Below, one piece after another: positions 1 to 4,837 of a stretch of DNA of 6,393 nucleotides. The notes beneath the pieces are model-generated. The model had not been told where the DNA came from and made no database searches. It was given only the letters and a program-made list of their open reading frames with translations. The translations under genes and the position numbers were made by a program. Source of the DNA: Armatimonadota bacterium (lineage in GTDB: Bacteria; Armatimonadota; JAAZEB01); the NCBI GenBank assembly GCA_012841485.1, contig DUUU01000108.1, forward strand, positions 1 to 6,393. The letters run 5' to 3'. Every line of letters begins with the position of its first letter. The stretch's first letter is position 1.

Positions 1-141
1 CGCGAGATCACCGAGACGGCGGACGAGGATGCAAGCAGCATGGAAGAGCTGCAGGCTAAAGTAGACCGACTGATCGCGCTGATGGAGCGGCGCGCCGATG
101 AACAACGCCGCGGTCAATCCACCTGGCGGTCGGATGAGTAG
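1..141 (+). CDS. 3' end of an unidentified protein (partial)
   Basis: Reading frame 1 is open from the first base to a TAG at 139-141, giving 46 residues. They are very hydrophilic, with a heptad-like helical stretch (EELQAKVDRLIALMERR) and a charged tail ending in WRSDE, which looks like the C-terminal coiled coil of a longer protein cut by the window edge. An internal ATG at 40-42 with a distant GAGGA upstream could in principle start a 33-residue peptide, but the frame is open and similarly charged before it, so truncation is the simpler reading. The stop lies inside the 3' end of the convergent gene at 114-503. I do not recognise the family and assign no function. Confidence 0.55.
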   Translation, partial: REITETADEDASSMEELQAKVDRLIALMERRADEQRRGQSTWRSDE

Positions 142-503
142 TGCTGCACCGGCCAGAGGGGCATCTCCTCGCCCGCGAGGTACTCCAGGACGCGCCATTG
201 CACCAGGCAGCCCGCGGCAAACCCAAGACGCACCCCCTCCGCGAAGGCATCCTCGCGGCCTGCCGCCCCCGAGCGAAGCGTCTCCAGGAGTTGGTCCACG
301 AAACGTGCGGCATCTGCGCCCCGACCGGTGTGGTAGAGCGCCTCCAGGTAGGAGGGGAGCGCCGCGGCCATGCGGGACGCGGCCGGCGCACCGCGCCGCA
401 GAAGCTGGTAGGCAGACTCGGTAGCCTCGCGGGTCTCGCGCACATAGCGCTCCATCTCTGCCGCTTCCTCAGAAGGCGGCGGCAGCTCTCTCGTTTCCGC
501 CAT
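114..503 (-). CDS. Small hypothetical protein, predicted mostly helical
   Basis: This 129-residue protein begins MAETRELPPPSEEAAEMERY and ends SSDRQVD. The ATG at 503 is preferred over an in-frame GTG at 515 because GGGAG lies 5 nt upstream of the ATG, a good ribosome binding site. The sequence is acidic and Ala/Arg/Glu-rich, with helical segments (RYVRETREATESAYQLLRR, then ALPSYLEALYHTGRG, then RFVDQLLETLRSG) and a small hydrophobic patch (GVRLGFAAGCLVQWRVLEYL) near the C-terminus. It has no signal peptide or obvious catalytic motif. It sits 79 bp downstream of the STAS gene on the same strand, so co-transcription is possible, and its 3' end overlaps the convergent gene at 1-141 by 28 bp. 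I do not recognise the family. The middle (YLEALYHTGRGADAARFVDQLLETL) faintly resembles a TPR-type helical pair, but that is speculation. Confidence 0.65.
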   Translation of the reverse strand: MAETRELPPPSEEAAEMERYVRETREATESAYQLLRRGAPAASRMAAALPSYLEALYHTGRGADAARFVDQLLETLRSGAAGREDAFAEGVRLGFAAGCLVQWRVLEYLAGEEMPLWPVQHYSSDRQVD

Positions 504-582
504 GCTGTCTCCCACCGAGGGCCGGACGAGTCGCTACTGGGGGAAGATCACGCCTGAAAGCGCGTGCAAGAGGCGTGCGCGG

Positions 583-1074
583 TCAGGCGTCTACGTATGG
601 AAGCAACGCATCCCGCCCCTCGGGCTCCTCGCCTCGCGCGACATCGCCCGCAAAGTGACCTCTACGCGTCGCCCGGCGCGCGATGTCCTCCAGGGCCTGG
701 TCAACCGTCTCGTACACCTTCACGGCGTCCTGCAGATGCGCCATGTAGATCACCTGCTTGGGAAGGGATTCTTCTACGAGCACATAGACCTCACCACCGC
801 AGCCGAGGGTGCGGCGCTTGGCTTCGAGCAGGATCTTCAGCGCGCCCGTATCCATGTAGCTGACATGGCGCAGGTCGAGGATCACGGAGTATCCCCCGTC
901 AGAGAGGGAGCTTTCCAGGACGCGGCGCAGCATCTCCTCGCCATGGAGGTCAATCTCACCCGCGGCCCCGACGTAGGCGACCTCGCCATCCCTCTTCTCC
1001 GTGATATGCAGCGCGGTCTCGCTGACCAGCGGCTGAAAGGTCACGGCCACCACCTCCCCGGTATCCATTGGCAC
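583..1074 (-). CDS. STAS-domain protein (anti-sigma-factor antagonist-like)
   Basis: This 163-residue protein has a STAS domain over about residues 20-130. The diagnostic strand-loop-helix is DLRHVSYMDTGALKILLEAK at residues 67-86, matching the SpoIIAA/RsbV pattern in which D-S-S-G precedes the amphipathic helix. Here the phospho-acceptor position is Thr76 (D75-T76-G-A), so a kinase-regulated switch is still possible but the motif is not canonical. Known members bind anti-sigma kinases or act as partner-switch modules in the cytoplasm. The C-terminal 25 residues after IARRATRRG are a charged extension outside the usual domain of about 110 residues. The start is a GTG at 1074 with GAGGA 7 nt upstream; an ATG two codons later (1068) is the alternative. 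No anti-sigma kinase or PP2C phosphatase gene lies beside it here, so the partner is unknown. Confidence 0.85.
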   Translation of the reverse strand: MPMDTGEVVAVTFQPLVSETALHITEKRDGEVAYVGAAGEIDLHGEEMLRRVLESSLSDGGYSVILDLRHVSYMDTGALKILLEAKRRTLGCGGEVYVLVEESLPKQVIYMAHLQDAVKVYETVDQALEDIARRATRRGHFAGDVARGEEPEGRDALLPYVDA

Positions 1075-1148
1075 CCGCGCTTCCTCGCGTTCGCTTCACC
1101 TGTACCGCTCAGGGAGTCGCAACTGGCCGGCCACACGATATGCATCAC

Positions 1149-1224
1149 GGAACGGCCCCAGGGCGGCTCTCGCCGCGGCAGAGGGCGCGGCGATGGCATC
1201 TCTGGAACGGCCCACTCGTGGGCC
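1149..1224. repeat. Direct-repeat pair and dyad upstream of the STAS gene
   Basis: The 10-mer GGAACGGCCC occurs at 1149-1158 and again at 1204-1213. Read on the minus strand, both copies are followed within a few bases by ATGC and then ATCG, so the similarity extends to about 18 nt with gaps. The second copy overlaps an almost perfect palindrome at 1209-1224 (GGCCCAC, two bases, GTGGGCC). The elements lie in the 291-bp non-coding interval (1075-1365) between the isomerase stop and the STAS start, 75-150 bp upstream of the latter. That is a plausible operator position, but in such GC-rich DNA chance is a real alternative. I see no convincing -35/-10 pair here and no other gene in the interval. 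Confidence 0.35.
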
Positions 1225-1327
1225 AGGCGCAACCCGCCACTATCTTTAGATTCCTCGCCGCGCCACCAACTCCTGCCGCTTTACGGATGCTCGGCCCCAT
1301 CGGTTTTCCCGCGGGGCCGCCGGGGAG

Positions 1328-1345
1328 GCTCGCCACAGCGCGAGC
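1328..1345 (-). terminator. Weak hairpin after the isomerase gene
   Basis: A perfect 6-bp stem (GCTCGC / GCGAGC) with a 6-nt loop starts about 20 nt after the isomerase TAG. No U-tract follows on the minus strand (CTCCCCGG instead), so it could at best be a poor intrinsic terminator or a 3'-end protecting structure. Confidence 0.25.
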
Positions 1346-1365
1346 TTGCCGTTCCCGGAAGACCA

Positions 1366-2049
1366 CTATTTGGTGCGCGGGTATTCGGTGCAGAGGTAGT
1401 AGAGAGGAGGCTCGTCCTCCTCGATGGCGGGAAAACGTCCCACCGGCTCGTGGAAGTAGTTGTCGGTGCGGTCATCGTTGACGCGCGACACCTCGCCGAT
1501 GAGAACGCGGCCCCGGCCCTCTTCGCCATAGAAGCGATGGTAGAGGCGCTGGGAAAGCGTGATGCTCTCGCCCGGGGTCAGGCGCAGGGTGGCTCCCGGC
1601 TCCAGGGTACGCCGCACCCCATCCACGGAGACCGCCACGGGCGACGTGCGGTCCAGGTCATTGTCCGGGGTCGCGTTGTAGAGCTCGATGAGAAGGTTGC
1701 CCCCGCCGCGGTTGATGATATCTTCCATCTTAAAGGCATGGAAGTGCATCGGCGTCTCCTGGTTCTCGCCGGCGACCATGATCTTCTCCGCATACGGCTT
1801 CGGATAGCGTGGATTGTCATGGGTCCCGTTGCGGAGGGTGAAGAGGACCAGGCCCTTGCGCGAGAAGTTCCCCAGGCCGAAGTCGGTGATATCCCAACCC
1901 AGGAGGTTATCGCGGATTTCGTCCGCTTCCTCTCCTCGCTTCTCCCAATCCGCGGGGGTCCAGAAGGCGAATGGCGGCAGCTTGAAGCGGTGCATATCAA
2001 AGAAGGCGATGGTCTCGCGCAGGATACGGTTGATTTCCGAACGCTTCAT
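1366..2049 (-). CDS. D-lyxose isomerase family cupin (D-lyxose ketol-isomerase)
   Basis: This 227-residue protein matches the D-lyxose isomerase family (YdaE/DUF1498 type), whose members are about this length. Characterised members interconvert D-lyxose and D-xylulose, and often D-mannose and D-fructose, using a divalent metal, typically Mn2+. The cupin signature is plain: H102-x-H104-x4-E109 in PMHFHAFKMEDIINRGGG, with the fourth expected metal ligand H171 in RLYHRFYGEE. The N-terminus (MKRSEINRILRETIAFFDMH) and the FAFWTPADW and LGWDITDFGLG blocks are also family-typical. The enzyme should be cytoplasmic and feed pentose or mannose-type sugars into central metabolism. The ATG at 2049 has AGGAG 7 nt upstream, embedded in the last codons of the small gene at 2053-2247, so translation is probably coupled. 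No sugar kinase or transporter is adjacent, so the in vivo substrate is uncertain. Confidence 0.92.
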   Translation of the reverse strand: MKRSEINRILRETIAFFDMHRFKLPPFAFWTPADWEKRGEEADEIRDNLLGWDITDFGLGNFSRKGLVLFTLRNGTHDNPRYPKPYAEKIMVAGENQETPMHFHAFKMEDIINRGGGNLLIELYNATPDNDLDRTSPVAVSVDGVRRTLEPGATLRLTPGESITLSQRLYHRFYGEEGRGRVLIGEVSRVNDDRTDNYFHEPVGRFPAIEEDEPPLYYLCTEYPRTK

Positions 2050-2052
2050 GGC

Positions 2053-2247
2053 TCAACTCCTTTGCAGGACGCGCGCCGAGAGGGGAAGCGCTTCCAACGC
2101 CTTGTGGCGAGCCAGCATCAGTCGAACGCCAGAGCTGAAGGCCTTATCGTCGCGATAGGTGAGGCGGTGCAGCCAGCAGGCGTTGCCGTCGCGCAGCCAT
2201 CCGCCCTCGAAGGGGATGGTCTCGAAGGACGCGGTGATCTGCTCCAT
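2053..2247 (-). CDS. Small unrecognised protein, translationally coupled to the isomerase
   Basis: The ATG-initiated reading gives 64 residues (MEQITASFETIPFEGGWLRD... ending in ARVLQRS). Third codon positions are overwhelmingly G or C, as in the neighbouring genes, and the TGA lies only 3 nt before the isomerase ATG, so this is probably a real gene. The composition is soluble, with an aromatic core (GGWLRDGNACWLHRLTYRDD) and no membrane segment. The same frame stays open 18 codons further upstream (LPEAQAKAPAEI...) but offers no ATG or GTG, and the start at 2247 has only a weak GAG as ribosome binding site. The true 5' end may lie in another frame at 2321 (see 2286-2321). I do not recognise the family. 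The EGGW motif is faintly reminiscent of small cupins, which I do not regard as evidence. Confidence 0.55.
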   Translation of the reverse strand: MEQITASFETIPFEGGWLRDGNACWLHRLTYRDDKAFSSGVRLMLARHKALEALPLSARVLQRS

Positions 2248-2285
2248 GATCTCGGCCGGCGCCTTCGCCTGAGCCTCGGGCAGCC

Positions 2286-2321
2286 TCAGGGGAAGCCGTT
2301 ATCGTCCTGTTCACGCGGCAT
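2286..2321 (-). other. Possible displaced 5' end of the small gene before the isomerase
   Basis: An ATG at 2321 opens an 11-codon frame (MPREQDDNGFP) that stops at TGA 2286-2288. The stop directly follows a run of four C (minus strand; plus 2289-2292). One additional C would join it without interruption to the frame continuing as LRLPEAQAKAPAEIMEQ, giving an 89-residue protein that ends at 2053. The codon use of this segment resembles coding sequence. Explanations are a real single-base deletion, a sequencing error in the homopolymer, a programmed -1 slip on C-CCC before the stop, or coincidence. Against it, no Shine-Dalgarno precedes the ATG, and a candidate -10 box overlaps it. Confidence 0.35.
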
Positions 2322-2349
2322 GATACCACACGCGAGGGGGATTGTGCAA
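2320..2349 (-). promoter_or_regulatory. Candidate promoter for the isomerase operon
   Basis: TTGCAC (2344-2349) and TATCAT (2320-2325, 5/6 to consensus) are separated by 18 bp on the minus strand, between the hairpin after tRNA-His and the small gene before the isomerase. Transcription would start near 2313, which would exclude the ATG at 2321 and favour the start at 2247. The -35 match is poor (3/6). Confidence 0.3.
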
Positions 2350-2370
2350 GCGTTCAAGGAAGGGGAGAGA

Positions 2371-2408
2371 GGCAGGGGCTGGGAAGCACGAGGGCTCCCA
2401 CCCCTGCC
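2371..2408 (-). terminator. Strong hairpin downstream of tRNA-His
   Basis: An 8-bp outer stem (GGCAGGGG / CCCCTGCC) continues, past a small bulge, into a further TGGGA/TCCCA-type stem and a short GC pair around a 6-nt loop. It begins 3 nt after the encoded CCA of the tRNA. On the minus strand it is followed by pyrimidine-rich sequence (TCTCTCCCCTTCC) rather than a clean U-tract. It is therefore a likely transcription end or processing structure for the tRNA transcript, but not a textbook intrinsic terminator. Confidence 0.5.
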
Positions 2409-2411
2409 GTA

Positions 2412-2488
2412 TGGGGTGAGTGAGGGGATTCGAACCCCCGATCTCCAGATCCACAGTCTGGCGCCTTAGCCGCTAGGCGACACTCACC
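2412..2488 (-). tRNA. tRNA-His (anticodon GTG)
   Basis: The full cloverleaf can be read on the minus strand. The acceptor stem is GTGAGTG/CACTCAC; the D arm is GCCT-AGCGGCTA-AGGC. The anticodon arm is CCAGA-CTGTGGA-TCTGG with GTG at 34-36 and the conserved T33. The variable loop is AGATC, and the T arm is GGGGG-TTCGAAT-CCCCT. The extra G at position -1 (2488) opposite discriminator C73 is the hallmark identity element of tRNA-His, and it is encoded here. The CCA end is also encoded (2412-2414). A promoter lies at 2502-2531 and a strong hairpin follows at 2371-2408, so this is probably a monocistronic tRNA gene. Confidence 0.97.
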
Positions 2489-2501
2489 ACCAACGCCTTG
2501 C

Positions 2502-2531
2502 ATATTACCACAGGCAGGGCAGGTCTGTCAA
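2502..2531 (-). promoter_or_regulatory. Sigma-70-type promoter of tRNA-His
   Basis: On the minus strand a perfect TTGACA (2526-2531) is followed after 18 bp by TAATAT (2502-2507). Transcription would start near 2495, only a few bases before the mature tRNA 5' end at 2488, leaving a very short leader for RNase P. The AT-rich -10 stands out in this GC-rich DNA. Confidence 0.72.
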
Positions 2532-2844
2532 GCGCAATTCGCCGTTCGCAGCAGCTCCAGATGCGATCCGACGCGGTGATAGGACTGAGGGCGGCCTCGC
2601 CGGGCATGGCCGGCTTCAGGCGGCTTCAGCGAGGCGAGGGGAACGCGATCCCCGACAAGGATGGTGGCGCCCGGCAAGCGAATGGGATACCCGTGGGGGG
2701 TTGGCACAGGCGGCCAGTGCAGGTCTCGGTGCGCGATGGAAACCCTCACCCAAGGAGGGTGCGGCGGACCCCCGGGAGGGCACGCGGCCGGCGGCGCCCG
2801 CGGAGCAGCCTCAGCGCGGCGTTTCTATGTGAGAGAGGACGCAA
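2532..2844. other. Gene-free region upstream of the dehydrogenase
   Basis: I see no convincing gene in this 313-bp stretch. Overlapping open frames exist on both strands. The best is a 73-codon minus-strand frame at 2528-2749 starting at GTG, but it has no ribosome binding site, a mixed third-position composition and no recognisable motif. A 10-bp tandem duplication (cggcttcagg/cggcttcagc) lies at 2611-2630. I could not pick out a good -35/-10 pair for the plus-strand dehydrogenase, although its promoter must lie here. The ribosome binding site AGAGGA at 2834-2839 belongs to that gene. Confidence 0.5.
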
Positions 2845-3771
2845 ATGAAGGTCAGCATTATTGGTGGGGCGGGACGAGTGGGGTCGAACGCGGCCTACGC
2901 TCTGCAGTTGGTTGGTTGGGCACGCGAGATCGCGCTGGTGGACGTGATGGCGGAGCAAGCCGAGGGGGAAGCGCTCGATCTGCGGCATGGGGCATCGCTG
3001 GCGAACTCGCAGCTCTTCACCTCCGGAGGCTATGACCAGGTCGCGGGCTCGGATGTGATCGTCATCACCGCGGGGCTGCGGCGCAAGCCGGATGAGCCGC
3101 GTCTGGCGCTGGTCAACCGCAATGTGGCGCTCTTCCGCTCTATCCTCGCGGAGGTGGGCAAAGTCTCCCTGCCATCCAATGCCATCCTGCTCATCGTGGC
3201 CAACCCCGTGGATATTCTGACGCAGATCGCGGTGAAGGAGAGCGGTTTCCCGCGCGAGCGTGTCATTGGCACGGGCACCCTCCTCGACACGACGCGCTTC
3301 CGCTCCTTCCTCGGCGAGCACTTCGGCGTGGCCCAGACGCAGGTGGACGCGCTGATCCTCGGTGAGCACGGTGACTCCATGGTGCCGATCTGGTCGTCGG
3401 CGACCATCAACGGGGTGCCCCTGGCCAGCTTCCCCGGCTACCAGGAGCAGGAAGTTCGGGCGATCTTCGATGCCACGAAGAAGAGCGGCGCGCGCGTGAT
3501 CGCCCTCAAAGGAGGCGCCGGCTACTCCATCGGCCTGGTGGTCGCCCACGTGGTCAACGCCATCGCCGGCGACACCAAGCAGGTGCTCCCGGTATCCACC
3601 CTGCAGACAGGCCTTCACGGCATCCACGATGTCTGCCTGAGCGTGCCCACGGTGATTGGCCGGGCGGGAGCAGAGGCGTTGGTCGAGATGCAGCTGGCAG
3701 CCGAGGAGGAGGAGGCGCTTCAGAACAGCGCGCGCGTCCTCAAGGAGACCTTCGCCCAGCTGAGCGCGTAG
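2845..3771 (+). CDS. NAD-dependent lactate/malate dehydrogenase family enzyme, probably malate-preferring
   Basis: This 308-residue cytoplasmic enzyme has the usual family length. The N-terminal Rossmann fold shows GGAGRVG (residues 7-13) and D33 after the second strand (ALVDVMAEQ), which indicates NAD rather than NADP. All catalytic residues are visible: R86 in the active-site loop, N120 in VANP, D148 and R151 in LLDTTRFR, and H175 in GEHGDS. The discriminating loop residue (Gln102 in LDH, Arg102 in MDH) is R80 in AGLRRKP, which points to malate/oxaloacetate. A225, at the approximate place of LDH Thr246, agrees with this. The rest of the loop (DEPRLALVNRNV) is more LDH-like, so automatic annotation could say either. 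The ATG has AGAGGA 5 nt upstream. It appears to be a single-gene unit, divergent from the tRNA. Confidence 0.9.
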   Translation: MKVSIIGGAGRVGSNAAYALQLVGWAREIALVDVMAEQAEGEALDLRHGASLANSQLFTSGGYDQVAGSDVIVITAGLRRKPDEPRLALVNRNVALFRSILAEVGKVSLPSNAILLIVANPVDILTQIAVKESGFPRERVIGTGTLLDTTRFRSFLGEHFGVAQTQVDALILGEHGDSMVPIWSSATINGVPLASFPGYQEQEVRAIFDATKKSGARVIALKGGAGYSIGLVVAHVVNAIAGDTKQVLPVSTLQTGLHGIHDVCLSVPTVIGRAGAEALVEMQLAAEEEEALQNSARVLKETFAQLSA

Positions 3772-3866
3772 CGCAAGCCTAAACACCCGCGCTGCTTGTG
3801 GGCAAAGCCCTGCCGGGCTGGGCCGGGCCGCATTCCCGGTGCAAGCGCAGCGGCGAGGGCCGGTGG

Positions 3867-3885
3867 AAAGGCCAGCAGGGCCTTT
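3867..3885 (+). terminator. Candidate terminator hairpin of the dehydrogenase gene
   Basis: A perfect 7-bp stem (AAAGGCC / GGCCTTT) with a 5-nt loop lies 96 nt after the dehydrogenase stop. The stem ends in TTT but only GCTGG follows, so the U-tract is minimal. An overlapping alternative stem, CCAGCA/TGCTGG, could compete. Moderate to low confidence as a terminator. Confidence 0.35.
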
Positions 3886-4004
3886 GCTGGGAAGCAGCGC
3901 GGGCCTTTCGCACCGCACGCACGAGCCCGAGGTGCCCGCGCCTCCCCATCCGCGTCCGTGCCTGTCATCCGTGGTATCGACCGGATCCGCCAGTCATTCA
4001 CCCG

Positions 4005-4033
4005 TTGACACATCCATCCCACGGAGCTATAAT
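4005..4033 (+). promoter_or_regulatory. Perfect consensus sigma-70 promoter of the prepilin-type gene
   Basis: TTGACA (4005-4010) and TATAAT (4028-4033) are separated by exactly 17 bp, a full 12/12 match to the housekeeping consensus. Transcription should start near 4040, giving an untranslated leader of about 85 nt before the ATG at 4125. The exact match suggests strong constitutive transcription unless a regulator occludes it. Confidence 0.88.
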
Positions 4034-4124
4034 GCGGCTGGGGGCTGCGTCCTCGCTCTCTCGCGCTTCCCGGCGTCAGTATCAGCCGGATAGTCCACTA
4101 CCAGGCGGTGAGGGAAGGAGACAA

Positions 4125-4790
4125 ATGAGACGCAGGGGTTTCACTCTGATTGAGCTGCTCGTTGTGATCGCGATCATAGCCATCCTGGCGGCAATCCTGT
4201 TCCCGGTCTTCGCGCGCGCGCGGGAGAACGCGCGCAAAACAACCTGTCTGTCCAACATCAAGCAGCTGGGCAACGCGATGATGATGTACGTGCAGGACTA
4301 CGATGAGCGCTTCCCGGGCTACTACCCGCCGTGGCCCGAGTCGGGCCCTGGCTCGTCGTGGTGGGAGGGGATCTACCCCTACGTTAAGAACGACAAGGTG
4401 TTCGTCTGCCCCAGCTACCCGCGTCAGCAGACAACGTGGACGTACAACGCCCACGTTTTCCCGCTAATGCCCTCTTACGGTGCCAACGCGAGCGTGGCCA
4501 ATAACGGACTGCAGATGGCGAAGCTAACTGAGCCAGCGAGCATCCTCCTGCTGGGAGATTGCTGCCACACGATGGGCAGCAACGATTGGCGCTTCGCCTG
4601 GCCGAAGGCATCCGCCGTCCTGGGCACATCGCCCAACGCCTGCACCATCACCACCAACCCCTCCGCGCAGGAGCGGGCCACGCTGCACGTGGGAGGCTCC
4701 AACATCGCCTTCTGTGACGGCCACGCGAAGTGGATGTCGGCCACCGAGATCTATGCCAACGGCACCGGCAAGTACATGACCGTCCGGTAA
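4125..4790 (+). CDS. Prepilin-type (pseudopilin-like) protein with H-X9-DG motif, DUF1559-like
   Basis: This 221-residue protein starts MRRRG^[12 protein letters not shown]. The short basic leader ends in Gly, the mature protein would start with Phe, and Glu is at mature position +5. This is the full type IV prepilin peptidase signal, followed by a hydrophobic helix to about residue 29. [20 protein letters not shown] (residues 31-50) and the C-terminal H188-x9-D198-G199 in [16 protein letters not shown] mark the prepilin-type processing-associated H-X9-DG family. The globular part is aromatic-rich and has several Cys (C95, C146, C147, C173, C197) that could form disulfides. It should be inserted in the inner membrane, processed, and exposed outside the cytoplasm, perhaps as a minor pilin or a secretion pseudopilin. 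The precise role of this family is unknown. The start is set by AAGGAG 4 nt upstream. It has its own strong promoter, and no pilus-assembly gene lies nearby. Confidence 0.93.
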   Translation: MRRRGFTLIELLVVIAIIAILAAILFPVFARARENARKTTCLSNIKQLGNAMMMYVQDYDERFPGYYPPWPESGPGSSWWEGIYPYVKNDKVFVCPSYPRQQTTWTYNAHVFPLMPSYGANASVANNGLQMAKLTEPASILLLGDCCHTMGSNDWRFAWPKASAVLGTSPNACTITTNPSAQERATLHVGGSNIAFCDGHAKWMSATEIYANGTGKYMTVR

Positions 4791-4796
4791 TTGGTT

Positions 4797-4830
4797 CAGG
4801 CGCCCTCGAGCCAGTCTGCGAGGGCGCCTG
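4797..4830. terminator. 12-bp perfect hairpin between convergent genes
   Basis: CAGGCGCCCTCG and its exact complement CGAGGGCGCCTG flank a 10-nt loop. The structure starts 7 nt after the prepilin stop and ends 7 nt before the end of the convergent oxidoreductase gene. On the plus strand it is followed by TCGCCTTCTATATC, a weak U-rich tract. It probably terminates the prepilin transcript and may also stop the oppositely directed transcript. Confidence 0.8.
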
Positions 4831-4837
4831 TCGCCTT

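Larger units (their letters stand above)
3772..4124. other. Intergenic region and leader of the prepilin-type gene
   Basis: These 353 bp between the dehydrogenase stop and the prepilin start contain no convincing gene. The prepilin frame stays open upstream to 3798, but that extension (basic and Pro/Ala/Gly-rich) lies mostly upstream of the promoter and would put the prepilin signal in mid-protein, so I reject it. The region holds a hairpin at 3867-3885, a consensus promoter at 4005-4033, a leader of about 85 nt, and the ribosome binding site AAGGAG at 4115-4120. Several short GC-rich inverted repeats near 3810-3900 have no clear meaning. Confidence 0.6.

Noticed and set aside
502..2469. A 655-codon plus-strand open frame across this whole stretch
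   Set aside because: It runs antisense to the STAS gene, the small gene, the isomerase and the tRNA, all better supported by motifs and ribosome binding sites. GC-rich codon bias on one strand commonly leaves such long antisense frames open, and its translation shows no recognisable motif.
2611..2630. 10-bp tandem duplication (cggcttcagg/cggcttcagc)
   Set aside because: Only two copies in non-coding GC-rich DNA; most likely a slippage relic rather than a functional repeat.
2528..2749. A 73-codon minus-strand frame upstream of the tRNA-His gene
   Set aside because: It starts at GTG without a ribosome binding site, overlaps the tRNA promoter at its end, and has a weak third-position bias; kept only as a remote possibility.
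2746..3918. A 390-codon minus-strand frame opposite the dehydrogenase
   Set aside because: It is antisense to a gene with all catalytic motifs intact; the translation is His/Arg/Asp-rich low-complexity typical of a shadow frame.
3798..4124. N-terminal extension of the prepilin-type gene
   Set aside because: It would place the prepilin signal at residue 110 and lies mostly upstream of the consensus promoter; the ATG at 4125 has AAGGAG and fits the family.
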